DNA of 64,000 nucleotides. It comes from Rosellinia necatrix. Its lineage: Eukaryota > Ascomycota > Sordariomycetes > Xylariales > Xylariaceae. The translations under genes were made by a program, and so were the position numbers. The stretch covers positions 2,046,001 through 2,110,000 of the forward strand of contig JAGYVD010000005.1 of assembly GCA_021209875.1 (NCBI GenBank), written 5' to 3'. Shown in pieces: positions 21,101 through 33,503 of the stretch. The notes beneath the pieces were generated by a model, which was not told the DNA's origin, did no database searches, and saw only the letters and a list, made by a program, of their open reading frames with translations. The stretch's first letter is position 1. The number at the start of each line of letters is the position of its first letter.

Positions 21101-21400
21101 ATCGAGACGGCGGTGGCCGTCTGGTGGCTCGTCGACGGGGCTGCATCGTTATGATTCGCCTCGGCGCACGCGTCCGGGATCAGCCCCGGGTCGTGCTGGG
21201 TCTGCTGGGGGGGAAAAGGATGGGAACGAGGTCAGCGACTTGTCCGAGGCGGCAATGGAAGATGAGGAGCTCGAGGGGTGCGAGGCTAGCTTTCGCGATC
21301 GGACCCTTGTTCGGCTGGTATGTCCCCTATTGCTCCGAGTCGAGGCGGATGACAGCTGTGATGTGCTCCTTTCCAAAGGTGCAGCTTGTTCGGACTCCAT
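18148..21400 (-). CDS. TBC-domain Rab GTPase-activating protein
   Basis: A Rab GAP that should speed GTP hydrolysis on a Rab and so control membrane traffic. The uninterrupted frame 18148-21204 includes an internal Met at 21102; numbering from it gives 984 residues. An N-terminal coiled-coil region (about 30-110) precedes a long Ser/Pro-rich linker with a poly-Ala run at about 585. The TBC domain starts near residue 630 (LGGIPVTNRPKIW). The arginine finger is in IEMDVHRT (near 685), the glutamine finger in GYCQGMN (near 719), and a WFLSVFTD motif follows. The C-terminal tail is charged. Upstream, 21217-21400 encodes a Ser-rich segment starting MESEQAAPLE in another frame. It joins the main frame either by a one-base change in a C7 tract (21207-21213) or by a short intron with the acceptor at 21205. 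Both catalytic fingers are present, so activity is expected. Confidence 0.9.
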
Positions 21401-21603
21401 GGCGCATCACAGGTCAGCATCTCGAGTCTCCGCCGTTGTGGTGATATCGCTAATGTGACTAGCCTGGGATCCAGCCAGCGATGGGGGTCCGGGGCGAAAA
21501 GGCCAGAGCGGTCGGGGGGGCGATGAAGGGGCGGCGGGAGGAAGAGAGACAGAGACCGCAATCCGGTCCAGAGGTGTATGACGGAGACAAAAAACAGAGA
21601 CAG

Positions 21604-21643
21604 TGGCAGCAGAGGCAGCAGAGGCAGCAGAGGCAGCAGAGGC
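21604..21643. repeat. GGCAGCAGA 9-mer tandem repeat
   Basis: About four copies of GGCAGCAGA lie some 200-240 bp upstream of the furthest possible TBC start codon. Opposite frames read as periodic Cys/Leu or Ala/Ser peptides and are not taken as genes. Confidence 0.85.
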
Positions 21644-21719
21644 GACAAACTGCAAGTAGCACGTGTGTTCAGCAGGTATGATGATGTAGTCTATATGCGC
21701 GTCGGTTGCACAGCGCCCA

Positions 21720-22480
21720 GACTAGACTAGCCTAGCTTAGCCTAACGTGCCGGCTTAGATATGTATACTCATGTAGAACGAGTACCAAGAGAATGACCGA
21801 TAGTTACACTGTACCTACAACTACCTACACTACCTACCTAAGCAGGTAGGCATGTAGGTAGATACCTGCGTGTTGTTTTAGAACTATTGTTTTCGAACCG
21901 TTAAGGTGAAAACCCCTCTTCAACGTCTACTCTAGGGCATCAATATTGGGGCTAGGGGTATAAGTCACAAGACACCCCGCACGGCGACCTGCCTAGATTA
22001 GGTACCCTAAGTATTCTAGGTGATAGATACATACCTAGGTAGTGTAGGTGGTTAGTGCAGCCGGCCGCCGGCCGGACACTATAAACAGTCACCAAACCCA
22101 CGCGATGTAACTATCAGTTACAAGCTTAGGTAAGTTTAAGTACCTAAGATAGGGTTCCATCAATAGCGATTAGCCTTCATCAGAACGCTCGATAATATCT
22201 AAACTAGGTACCTAAGGTACCTACCATTAAAATGTAACTAGAAGTATCAGCCACCTACATTAGATGTTAATAATACTACTACCTAAGGTACCTACCTACC
22301 TATGTAGGTACCTAATTAGACGTTAATATCACTACTACTACTACTAGGTAGGTACCTATGTAGGCAAGTAAGTACTTAGTATGTAGGTAGATAGACAGCT
22401 GCGTTAAGCGCCCAACCACAGCTGGGTGCCCACCTAGGTTGGGTAAATAAGTCTAATTTTGCTGCATGGATGGGAGCTGT
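21720..22480. repeat. cluster of palindromic ACCTAGGT/AGGTACCT words
   Basis: Across about 760 bp the tetramers TAGG, CCTA, GGTA and TACC recur in both orientations, giving many short palindromes such as AGGTACCT and CCTAGG. Similar but smaller clusters occur at about 47800-48120, 49240-49400 and 60875-60975. All copies are intergenic. Confidence 0.75.
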
Positions 22481-22832
22481 AGGTACCTATAGGATTCTTC
22501 CCACTTCGTACGCGAATTGACTTATAACCCACAAGCGAGTAGTCCATTGCCTTCTTCATAATTATCCCGGTAGCCTAGAGTTGACTTTCGAAACCGCCAA
22601 GGTTTAATATAGGTGTGTGTACACTACACTACACTGCATACGTGTGTGCGTGTGTGCGTGCGTGCGTACGCTACGTAAAATGTAAAATATGTACCCGAAG
22701 GAATATCCACAACGAGCTTGCTAGACGATCTGGACAGGTCAGCGGGTATCGTATCTCACCAGGGCGACATTTACGACACACTAAATTGGGGTGGTGCAAG
22801 GGTACAGTGCTGGAAAGCAAACTTATCAGATG

Positions 22833-22862
22833 TTCAGGTGCTCAGGTGCTCAGGTGCTCAGG
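22833..22862. repeat. CAGGTGCT 8-mer tandem repeat
   Basis: Between three and four perfect copies of an 8-bp unit. Intergenic, with no other feature attached. Confidence 0.85.
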
Positions 22863-23114
22863 AGTACCGTAAACTAAATAGTGTCGCACAACAGAAGATA
22901 TCACGTAGGCCGACTCCGTGTGATTGGCGAAGGTATCGCAGATGGACGGCCCTAAAGGTGCGATGGAAAGTTCAACACGACAGGTAGCTTAGCTGACAGC
23001 AGCCAGACAAAGACAGACATGGAAGGAAGGTTGGGGCGATAGCCAGGGGGTTATACATGTCAATCTATCTGGGGGGTGGCGTTTATGACGGCGGTTAAGA
23101 ACTAGCAATAGTTA

Positions 23115-23154
23115 TATAAATGTAATACATAAATGTAATATATAAATGTAATAT
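23115..23154. repeat. ATAAATGTAATA tandem repeat
   Basis: About three copies of a 12-13-bp AT-rich unit in the same intergenic region. Confidence 0.8.
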
Positions 23155-23715
23155 TTCCAGCTGACTAGGTAATGTTAGACCACTTATAGCATATATTTGC
23201 TCAACGATATAGTCCCGCTCCCACTGTTAGGTCTCATTACTTATTTAGCTTAACACGATATGCATTGAACTTGTAGGATTTTCCATGTTTGATCGCTGGT
23301 GTTGTTACCGTATGAATCTTCCGCTTAACGAGGGATAGGAGCCTATATTTGTGTAGCGTCTACTCGGTAACAACGACATCGAATAGAGAACGTGAACTGA
23401 ATTGGTTAAATATAGGAATATGGTCGACCTAGACAGCTGCCCAACACGAAGTAAACTCAATGTATTTAGCCAAACATAATATTCGCCTGCCAAACGAAAA
23501 CTAGTCACTATGTCTAGGGAACCAATAGGCGACGGGGGCATTTATATAGTAGTTTACCTACTCAAGAGTGTATTGTTTATACAATGCTTAAAACCAGAGA
23601 CACATAGCACAACCACTCAAGTCACGGCACAGAGCAGCGGAAGTGGAAGTACTAGCAGGCAGTCGTCAGGCTTGCTACCGACTTGTTACTAAGTTTAAAT
23701 AATAATATTACACGT

Positions 23716-23738
23716 GTCCAGTCCAGTCCAGTCCAGTT
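23716..23738. repeat. GTCCA pentamer tandem repeat
   Basis: Four copies of GTCCA in a row. The same unit recurs at 39509-39545, about 16 kb away. Confidence 0.85.
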
Positions 23739-24493
23739 TCGCAACCAAAACGGGGCACCGCTCTGGCGATCCAATACATCGTGACACATACAGCAATACT
23801 AACGATTCCTTCCGGCCATGCCAGTCATCTAAACATTGTGCTGCGGGATATAAGTGAACCGTGGCCACAGGAGACCCGTCCGTGTCATCAAAGGTGCTAT
23901 GCCCGTCGAAAACATTCGCTCGGCCGACTGATATGCTACATTACACAATAAAGACATTGGAACCCACATTATATCAGGTACATCGATTAGTTAAAATCAA
24001 GAATGAAGAAGATGGTTTGGCGAGAGGGTGATAGATATTTGCTAATAAAAGGAGAGAAAAGGCGATATGAGAGATTCAAGGAAATGGTATCGTCGATGTC
24101 TTGGACATATAAAAAAAAAAAAGAAAAAAAAAAGAAATCCACGGGAAATGACCCACGAGTGAGAATAAAATAAAAGGCGTTAAATGTAGTCAGATAAAAA
24201 TTCGGGACGTGTGGAGCTGTCATGGCTGGGAAGTTCCGAGCTAGAAAGGGAGAAAGAAAACAAGAGCCGTTGGTCTATGCCATCAGTAATGCTCAACCGA
24301 GTTTTGTACTCTCGCAATGCAACGAAGGGGTATCGTAATCACAAATCGACATGTTCCGTCCATGTCGTCTGGTCCAATTTTGAAAATCAACGTTTCGCGT
24401 TCGATCGTCAGGCGTTTCGTAATGAAGAAAATAATGTTTGGTGGTGGTGGTGGTGGTGGTGGTGGTTGGTATATGTAAATACCAGTACGCCGG

Positions 24494-27173
24494 TTATATG
24501 ATATTGGCGATGCTGATCCTCTCTGTATTCCGACTGCTCGGGCCAGCACTGGGTGCAGGGCTATTCTTGACACTATCAGGGCTCGCAATGGTGCTTCGAG
24601 GAACGTTGGCTGCTTGCTGCTCCATTACAATCGGGGGTAGCGTCTGTGTCAGGGGTGGCACTGCCGCCAACCCATAGTTCGAAATTGCGCTCGGTCCTGC
24701 TGTCGGACCCAGCCCTCTGACGAGCTCAAGCAGGTTATCCCAGCCTCCCCAATCTTGCCGCTCCTCAATAGTTAGGCCAGTACGTTTTTCAACTGCCGCG
24801 ATCCCCCTCGCTGTTGCGGGAGGGGGCATGGGGGGATCACGTTCAGCCCCTGCCCAAATCCACGCAGTTTCGGCGTTAGCTTGCAAATCTGCGCTAACGT
24901 AAAGTAAAAGCTCCTCATCCCGTACGAGGGCTTCCTGGACAGCTCTATGGTCTATGGGTGCATGTTGTGGAGGATAACCAATCATCGTGGGGCGAGGTAC
25001 GAGTTCGTGTTGCTTAGTTCGCAACGTTTGTACGAAAAACGAGAGGTAACGCCCACAGGATACCGTAATATCCCTCTTATCCTGAACGGATCTGAGAACT
25101 CGAAGGCAGGTTATTGCTTGCTCTTTGTACCCGGTCAGAAGCAGGAAGAGTGCCGAGCGGAAAACGTGCGTGACAAGAAGAGTTGTCGCAGTGTCCGCAA
25201 GAGTCGCACTGGACCGCTCGAGCAAACGAGCAGTCTCAAACGCTGTAGATGTGCACTTTTCGACGGCCGCGATCCGCATATCCATAGAACATGCCGGGGT
25301 TAGGTTATGTCGATGTAGATGAAGGCGGGCGCTCAGAAGATAGGTAAGTGGCATAATGACATGAGGCGCAATCGTTTCTAAGCTGTTTGGGTCAAAGACG
25401 GGCGGAAAGAGGCTCTGACAAGCGGTAAAGTGGGCGTCAAAAGTCTCGAGACGAGGTCGCTCGATCGTCGAGGAAGAGAATGCCTTCCTTAAAGCGGTAA
25501 ACGACCGAACGACATTGATAATGGCATGTAAGAACTGAGTGAGAGGAGCCGTGCCAGGCGCCAGCACCGGTCCATCGGGCTCCATCAGATGGTCGTCGTA
25601 AGGTTCGGGCAGCGTAACATCGCAGTCAGTATCGTCGACCATAAAGGGGCGGCCGATCTCCAACGATAACGTCCGGTCAAAGATGTAAAGCGCCCACCAA
25701 ACCCTGCGTCGCATATCTGATTCCACTCTTGAAGGAATTCGGACCTCCAGATGAAGCTCCAAGTCTTGAGCACATCGAATCGCCTTCCCAAGCCACTTCC
25801 AGGCAGCCGATTTCAGATTCATTTCATAGAGGGCAACCCCTAGCAGGAATAAACCCCTCACGTCATCCAACACGTAGTCGTTAGCCCACGGATCCATTAG
25901 GTTTCGTGAGGCATCCATGAATTCGCTCGCCTGTAACGTTCGGTCAGGGGCCGGGTCGGCGCTGAACAAGGATCCCACTGCAAGGACGGCAAAGAACATC
26001 GCCAACCAGGGGGAGGGGACTTGACGTAGATCGTTGCTCTGGTACAATCGATCCACATCGTGCTGGAATGAAGGCCAATGGAGTATCGGCGTCATAACGT
26101 GAACGGCCGCATAGTAGGAGTGGAGGAGTTTGTCTGTAGTTAGCTTGGACGGCAACGGTGGCCGAGCCTGGTCAAAGATTGCGGATTCCGGCGGCCATGG
26201 GCGGTACGGCGCTGGCGCCTTCAAGAGGCCTTTCGATAGGCTGCGAAAAGGCACTCTCGCCCGTCCAAAGTCGTAAACTACTGACGCTCGCTTCCTCTTC
26301 CGCGGTTCCGAGCTCATATCGGGTAGACGAAGCGCGCCTTGTTCTATAGCTTCCGCATCAGTATCCATGTGCTCTCCGCCTGTCCGCTCTGCCAAGCTAC
26401 GCCTGAGGTTGTTATTCTCCCTTCGTACTCTTTCTACCTGCTTCTCGAGATCTTGTACTTGCTTAATCGACGACATTCGGCGGTTGGTTTCCTTAGTGAA
26501 CTGGCATTTAACATTACGACTAGAGCATTCTGAACAACTGGTCGTCTCCGTAGCATCACACTTAACCTTCCTTTCCCGGCAGGCATCGCAGCTGGCCAAA
26601 CACTCGGGGGTTAGTAAATGCTTGAGCCAGACACTAGGGGGACAAGAGCGTAACCCCAATAGGGGTCGCGGGTGTAGGGCACAAGATATGTGGCCACGAT
26701 ACGTACCTGGGGTCCTTCCTGCGTTGTCTATATGCCCGCTTCTGTGCCTGGACGTTCGCCGACAATTGCGCGCTTGAAAGCCCCGGCGTGCTCACTACAG
26801 ATTCGCCGGATGCTAGGGACTCTCGGCCCATGCTCGAGGATGCCGTCACCGGCGTGAACGGTTGAAACGAAGGTTGGCTAACTGATTGCAAAGGCGGAAT
26901 CCCTATGGGCTGCGGCGCGTGTATAGGGTTCGCTCTAACGTTTGGCCCCATTAGATTACTCAGGTAATGAACTTGAGGCCGAGGTGAAGTGGCCGAAGAA
27001 ACTGAAGAAGAGTCGTACGATCGTGTCGGAGAGCGAGGGAATAAGTTGTGAGACGAAGCCGCCATCCTCGAGTCTTCAACGTCCCAAGCCCTAGTAGGCT
27101 GTTGTCGCTCTGCCTCGAATGACTTCCCAGCAAGGTGAAAGGCTGAGGGTCCCGGACGAGCTAGAGCGAGCAT
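24494..27173 (-). CDS. Zn(II)2Cys6 transcription factor with middle domain
   Basis: A fungal regulator of 854 residues in two exons, 26707-27173 and 24494-26591. The 115-bp intron (26592-26706) has donor AG|GTACGT, a perfect TACTAAC branch site and acceptor GGCCAG; the split codon forms Ser156 just before the zinc cluster. The cluster has Cys 157, 160, 167, 175, 178 and 185 (C-x2-C-x6-C-x7-C-x2-C-x6-C), preceded by KRAYRQRRKDPS. A heptad-like coiled coil follows (IKQVQDLEKQVERVRRENN), as in dimerising members. The middle homology domain spans about 310-480, with the WWALYIFDRTLSLEIGRPF signature. An alternative start at 27065 (MAASSHNLF) would drop 36 residues and may be the real one. The Ser-rich N-terminus before the cluster is unusually long. 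The target pathway is not evident from neighbours. Confidence 0.91.
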
Positions 27174-28387
27174 ACAGACTAGTAATACGGACGATTTAAC
27201 GAAGATGATCGAAGTGAAGAAGGGCTTGCTGAGGCCCTTTCGCCCGTATTTATCCTAGGAAGGTTGGACTACGCATGTACCGGACAGACTCGCCGCGATG
27301 AGTTGAGGCTGCCTCAGGCCTGATGCCACGGGAGCAGAGTCGACTGTTCTCGGGCGAATGTTACCGGGGGGCTCGCTTCAAGTAGTCTCGATGTTCAGCG
27401 CTGTGTGACGACAATATTGTTGCACCTAGTCTCTTCTCCGCGCCTACGTCGTTACAACAAGGCCCGGTCCGGGCTTCCCAAATCTTTCCGTTCAGTCGGT
27501 CGAAGCGTAGCTAGGGTGAGAAAAGGTGGCCGCCAGGGGGTTAGTCAAGGTGATAACATCCGAAACTTCAGTATCCAGTATTTAAGTCGGCGGTTTTCCG
27601 AGAGCGAGAGGCACATTCCGGACAAGTCGTAAACAAGGAGAGGGCGTTTGCCGGAACAGGATGAGCAACGATAGCGCGCAGAGTCCAAGTCTACGCAAGG
27701 CCAGAAAGGGGCCGTTGACGCCGGGGTGGTTTGCTTCTGGCGGCGGGAAACCGAGTTGGTGATAGGGGAGAAAACAATGAACGTGGAAAGGACTATAATT
27801 TGAGGGAGAAGTGTGCGGGTGACGTGCCTGTGAAGTCGAGATGGTCCACAACAGGCCCAGATGGAGCCGATATAGTTAGGTACCTGACATTGAGCAAGGC
27901 AGTTAGCATCTGCCCTTGTCGGAGCACCCGTAGACCAGAGCAGAAATCGGAATTATGTATAATAATCTGAGGGGTGGTTGAATCCTTCAATTGTTCACGC
28001 TTGTCGATAAACCCCTGTAACTGGACACAAGACACCATGGGCACCGAACAGGGCTGGCGCTCAAGTTCCTTTGATACCAAGCCGCTAGCTAACGTGTTTC
28101 GACCAAAAGGTGGGCCAGCGACCCTGACCTCGAACTGATCCCTGGAACCATGGGCCATGCTGGCTACTGGCTGCTATCGGCCTAAGTAGGGCAAGCCGTG
28201 ATGGCGGATCGGGTGGTGGTGGTTGCTTCTGCTTGCTGGTGCTGCGTGAGTGCAAGCGGCGTACCATCCAGCAGGGAAGGGAAACCAGTACTGTCGGTCA
28301 CTACACTAGTAGTCGCCAGCCAACGTTAGGGTCTCCACCACATTCATCATCCGTCTCCGTTCATGGTTCATGGGAAACTGGGAGGGA

Positions 28388-28470
28388 CTATAGATAGATA
28401 GATAGGGGGGGGAGGGGGTGTGAAGAGTCACCCAGATTGGTACATCTGTAAGTAGATACATACATACATA
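28388..28470. repeat. TAGA and ACAT tetranucleotide repeats with a G-run
   Basis: A short TAGA repeat, a G-rich run (28405-28420) and an ATAC/ACAT repeat (about 28448-28470) lie within 80 bp. Simple sequence only. Confidence 0.75.
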
Positions 28471-29280
28471 CAGACATACCAAACCTACCAGACATATCCT
28501 ATATGCCATACATGCCATGCGTACATACACTGCGTTGTTAAGAGCGGTTCCCGTTGTGCTTGTTCTCGACTTCGGCCTGGGTCACGAACCCACGTCTATG
28601 GTACTTGTTAAGATGCTAGGCATGGCCAGGTATGCCAAACATGGGGGCTCGTTGCATACGATTGATCTACTGCCTGCCTACATAGTATATGGGCCATACA
28701 TACTGCACTGGAACTCAACAAAGTCCTTATCCCTTCTTGGAGAAGGACTGGGTCCTTCATGAAGCAAGCTTCATCAAGGGGTGCAGACCCCAGACTCCAG
28801 GCTAGGCCACGGGCACAGCTACAGTATGCGGCAATTGGCTTCTTCTGATGGAGAGGTCGGCCGAGAACTGGATGGGATAGGTGCTGGGCATGTACGTCTC
28901 TATGTTACAGTCAGTCCCAGACGCTGGATATATCCTCGACAATGTGACCTCCACATTGGGGAGCTGTCTCCTCTGCACATGCGCTAGCGTAAAAGTTGCG
29001 CGGGAAGAGGCTTTTTCTCCTCGGCTGTGCCATGGAACGCGAACCCCTTTCGGAGAATGATGTGCATTCACCGGCCGTGTTTGGCACATGGGAATATTCT
29101 TCAGCGCAACGTCTTGTAGGTAGGGCCCTATGCCATGCAGTATGCTGTAGGTAGTGTATGTGGTAACTGGCTCTCGCAATTTCCCGGTTGTGGAAGCCAT
29201 CCTGCTTACATAGTAACTACGTCTCCAACCTACAGTAAGTACATTACATATAACAACTTATCTGGGTTAGTCGGTGCCAA

Positions 29281-29372
29281 TCCGGCTCGCCCAGTCAGTT
29301 CCCAGTCGGTTCCCAGCCAGTTCCCAGCCAGTTCCCGGTCAGTTCCCAGTCAGGTCCCAGCCAGGTCCCAGT
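29281..29372. repeat. minisatellite, GTTCCCAGYCA unit
   Basis: About eight imperfect copies of a 10-11-bp unit (GTTCCCAGYCA, later GGTCCCAGCCA). Open frames through it give periodic Pro/Ser/Val/Gln peptides and are artefacts. Confidence 0.85.
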
Positions 29373-31207
29373 GAACCACACTACTTGTATAGTCCGAGAC
29401 TTCTCCACTGTCTGCCGCGGTGGCCGCAACGGCTTTCTGTCGACGGCCAGCAGCCGAATGATTCGAGCAAGTGAACGATGAGGAACCCCGTCGGGCTAAT
29501 CAAACACGGCGCAGGCATACATACAGCAGCTAACATAGCCTCCACCACGCGACCAAGGGTGACGGCGTGTTACGTCGGGGGGGTACTTGTTCGGCCGCCT
29601 CAGGTTCGTTGACGTTTGTGCCGTAATGAGAAGTTTGAAACGTACCAGAACCCAAAGCGCTGTGGGTAGATGGCCGAGGTCGCTCGTGTGCAACACGGCC
29701 GTTCCTGGGGCTGGGTATCAAGTATTTTTGATCAACAATTCTCCGACCGATCTACCATTACATGGCAGGCTTCTTTTTTTAACTTCCCGGGGTGTGATAC
29801 CTCAGCAAGCTGAAAAATCCCGTTCCTCTCCTTTGTTTCTGTGGTTGTTTTTTAAGCCGCAGAAACAGCTGAATGCCCTAGGTTCAGTGGCGTTGCCTGA
29901 TAGCGGGAGTCCGTCACAACCCCAAGGCATCCGTTGCAACGATGCCTCTTAGTGCAGATTGCCCCTCCCGCCGGCTCCGTGCCATTCATGCCCAGAGGAG
30001 TGTAGTGCAGCAGCTAGTCTGGAGTCTAGTGTTAGCAGGTTCAGGACCATGCCGCCGAGTATTTGTCGTTGGGAAGGTAATTAATGGACTACGGATGAGA
30101 GATCTGCAGTGTGTTTGTTAGCTTTCGAGCTGTCCACTCCAAATGGTGAAAATGATAGCTACGGTCGGGCGCTACTTATAACTGCCCCAGTGCACGATCA
30201 CGTAAAGGGCGAGTCAGGACCATAGCGGTTAGTAGAAAGGACGTATGATTACTCTGCGAGGCGCCGCAGTCGTGTATAAAGTACAATACCCAGGTAAACC
30301 CAGGCAAACCCACGGCCCACAATCCACGCAACGGACTTGGTCCCGACTATGGCGCAGTGGGGGACATTCCGTTGCGGTTCCTAACCCTATTAAAGGCTAC
30401 CGGGACTAGACTAGTCAATACATACTTGTGTGCATATGGGTGCGTGGTATTATGTATGTACTTTGGGTAACTTAGTGTGAGAAACGCCAACGGGCAGCCC
30501 TCCTACCTATGTGCTACATAGAGTCTAGTAACTACCCAGGTAGTGTAAGTAAGTAACTCGAGGCAGAGAGGTACAGTATGCATGCAGCTCCTCCAAGTCC
30601 GAGATCCCAGAAACCGGTATGGATGCAAAGGCGGCCTATGTGCTATACCACGTTATACTAAGGGCATGCCTCAAAGCGCGAGCTAGTCACAACAACAGTT
30701 GGGGCGCTGTGGTGCTTCAAATTTGCCGGAGGATAATATCATATGTAGGTCTCGTCTGCGTGGTGAGCGGGTACAACAGAAATGATGGACCCGGGGGATT
30801 GGAGCTATAAGAATTGGGATGCTACCACCGGATCGAGTATGCAATGCGATATTGTATTATTGGCCGGGATGTTGATAACTCAAGCCACGCACCCAAGCGT
30901 GTGCATGGATGGTATCCCAATCGCTGCACAACGTCCCGGCACGGCTTTTGGACCGAATGGTGGTTGAGGTACAGTAGTTAGCTCGGCTACTTGTATGTTC
31001 TCTATATATGTGTTACTTCTCTTTAACACTCTTATAGGTCGCACATATTTGCCGTTGTATCGCTCCGCAAAACGTTCCGTGGGCGTAACTGCCAGGCAAG
31101 CAGGGTGCAGGGCAATAGATACACCAAGCAATAAACTTCCTCTCGGAAATGATCAACGCTAGCATGTACAAGTACGTGATCTTATGCTTAGCACTACTAG
31201 GTACGTA

Positions 31208-31223
31208 TATGTAAATGTGTGTA

Positions 31224-31261
<38 letters not shown>

Positions 31262-31282
31262 TATAGATATGTATGTATGTAG
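31208..31282. repeat. TA/TATG microsatellite
   Basis: An AT dinucleotide run of about 14 units flanked by TATG and TAGA units. Minus-strand translation gives an Ile-Tyr periodic peptide, which is not a gene. Confidence 0.9.
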
Positions 31283-33477
31283 GAACGTATAAATGTTCAC
31301 AACTTGATACGATATACCTCGGAGCAGACAAGGCTTTCGACGAGGCTGGGCGAAAAGCCATAATTTACTAACACACTTGGACTGTAGGGCTGCTTGATGG
31401 AAATTACCGTAAGGCCGGCTCGTCACGACTTGTCTTACACGTGGGGCTCCAACTCCCCTTGTACATACGGTACACAGAGACATTATGTAGCAAGGATCAG
31501 CCAGGTGGATATTCCTCATGACCCCCAACAGTGGATGATGTGGTAGTGAGTCTGGATGATGGCACTTAGTGTAGTAAAACTTAATAGGAAGGCTAGAATA
31601 GCCGTGATCTAGCGCCGTGGGATCAACTATCGCGATGTCTAAAGATAACTAGGCGCCATAGCAGAAGATTGGGATAGGCAGGGCGCCGGTGTGGTCGCAA
31701 CTCGCAAGGTACCTTACCTCAATGCTAACCATTGATTGATTGGGAGCATTGTCCTTAGGGCAATGTAGTACGTAGGTTAGTTATTTAACATCACACGGCG
31801 AGGCCACATTTCTCGGTAGTGTAATACCTCCCTGTCCATATTTGACATGACAAAGCGCGGAGTATTACCAAGGTATACAACTCGTTCTGGCCTGGACAAT
31901 CGGGAAACAGCCCGAGATGGTTGAGCAGGAACACTATTTCGAATTTTTAAACCCAATGCGTGCAAGATCGCCAGGGGGGGATACCAGTGCTATTATCCCT
32001 ATGCCGTCAATTTACCGATGCCCGGGTCCCCGGCCATAACCATGACCACAACCATGACAAGAACAAAGAGAGGAAAGGCCCGGATGCTCGGTCACGCAGA
32101 ATCTGTAGTGTAGTGTACGTAGTACTGTTCCTCCACAATCCGACCGACAGGCAAGCAGGCCTATATCACCCAAACTAGGATGGCCACACGCTGTTCCATG
32201 ACATGATGTACCTTCTCGACAGGGAAGACCGACGGAGAGAAATAAGCTCTCGATGTAGCGCAGTGTAAGCTCGTCCCACGGGCAACATAAATACATAGGT
32301 ACTTCGTACATAGATGTTGTATATCGTTTCCGCAGGTAATTAATCCGTAGATGCCCTCATCTTGAATCTCCCGCGATGCCCTATCTGGCTAACCTACACT
32401 ATACCTCGGTCTGCTCGGGTAGCGGTCGGCGGGATACGAACGTGTGTGTGTGTGTGTGGTGTACTTGCACAGATGCATCGAACAATAGGATATTGCCGAT
32501 TGGTAGTAGCGTACGTGCACGATCAGTCGCCAAGGGACTAATAATAATAAGATACGTCTACACACTAGCAAGGGCACTTAGACAGACCTGGAGAGGCTGG
32601 ATGGACTCATCCTTGCACCATTCTCCAGCCGGTTGTTTCATCGCTGCGCCGCACCAAGCCTCTGGTTTCGCTGGGCTTATTAGAGACAAACTAATATCCT
32701 ATATCGGGACAGAGGCGGGATAGATGGCCTCCAAATTACTAATTTACCCCGGATGGCCAACGTCGCTGGTCAAACAATCCTCCTACACGTAATTCAAACC
32801 GAGATACTGAAATCATTTTGCGGGTCTACACGGACGTGGTACATCTTTTCCGGAAGCAGATTACAGTTACAATACACAGGGTTGTCAAGGGTTAGGTAGA
32901 AAGAGAGCCTCGAGCCCTGGACAGCGGCACGCAAGCTCCTGGGCGGTCGCCGTGGCATGGGCAGGAGGCAGGAGGGAGGACATGGGATACCGAACACCAG
33001 CGAATTCCATACAGGGCAGATGCTGGAGTATAGTATAGGTAGTATCGGTGTCGGTACCTAAGGTCTGGTGTTTCGCTACCGCACTATATCAAAGGCAGGC
33101 CACGTTGTAGCCCTTGAAATTAATGTCTGGTACCGGAAGCTTCCCGACGGGTAGCTTGTGATCCATGGACTCTGCAGCGAGCTCTTAGTGGCTTACGGAG
33201 GTGAGATCGACTGTGTTTCTTTCCAGAACCCTTCTCCGTCTCCAACCATTGGCCGGATGGTCGTTGACATCGCATCTCTGATCGTATCGTATAACACTAC
33301 GCTATGATGAAAAGTGATGGGTGATAATTTTGCCCCGATGCCCATATCGGTCAACCAGCCCTCTCTGTGTAGAGACGGTATAAGCCGCCACGCTATCGAG
33401 TCGTTCTACCTGCCTAACCCTGCCTATTATTAGAATCTTTGTTTTTTTGCTTTTCTTGTTTCCTCTCTCACCTCATC

Positions 33478-33503
33478 CCCCCCCCCCGCGCGCGCGCGCG
33501 CGC
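33478..33503. repeat. C-run followed by CG dinucleotide repeat
   Basis: About nine C followed by about nine CG units. The alternating CG tract is a classical Z-DNA-prone sequence. Intergenic. Confidence 0.85.

Larger units (their letters stand above)
21401..24493. other. intergenic region rich in AGGTACCT-type words
   Basis: About 3.1 kb between two minus-strand genes. The first part should be the TBC promoter and includes a GGCAGCAGA tandem repeat. From about 21720 to 22480 the sequence is crowded with ACCTACCT, AGGTACCT and CCTAGGTA words. Small tandem repeats follow at 22833, 23115 and 23716. Open frames here are short and without family resemblance. Confidence 0.55.
27174..31200. other. 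gene-poor region, left part: nothing recognised
   Basis: The first few hundred bases should be the promoter of the Zn2Cys6 regulator. Beyond that I find no family-like coding. Open frames of 60-130 codons occur on both strands but overlap heavily and have no conserved motifs. Base composition is ordinary, without the strong AT bias expected of heavily RIP-mutated repeats. Local repeats occur at 28390-28470 and 29281-29372. Confidence 0.5.

Noticed and set aside
29281..29372. CRISPR-like repeat array
   Set aside because: Units are 10-11 bp and directly adjacent with no spacers, and the genome is fungal; it is a minisatellite.
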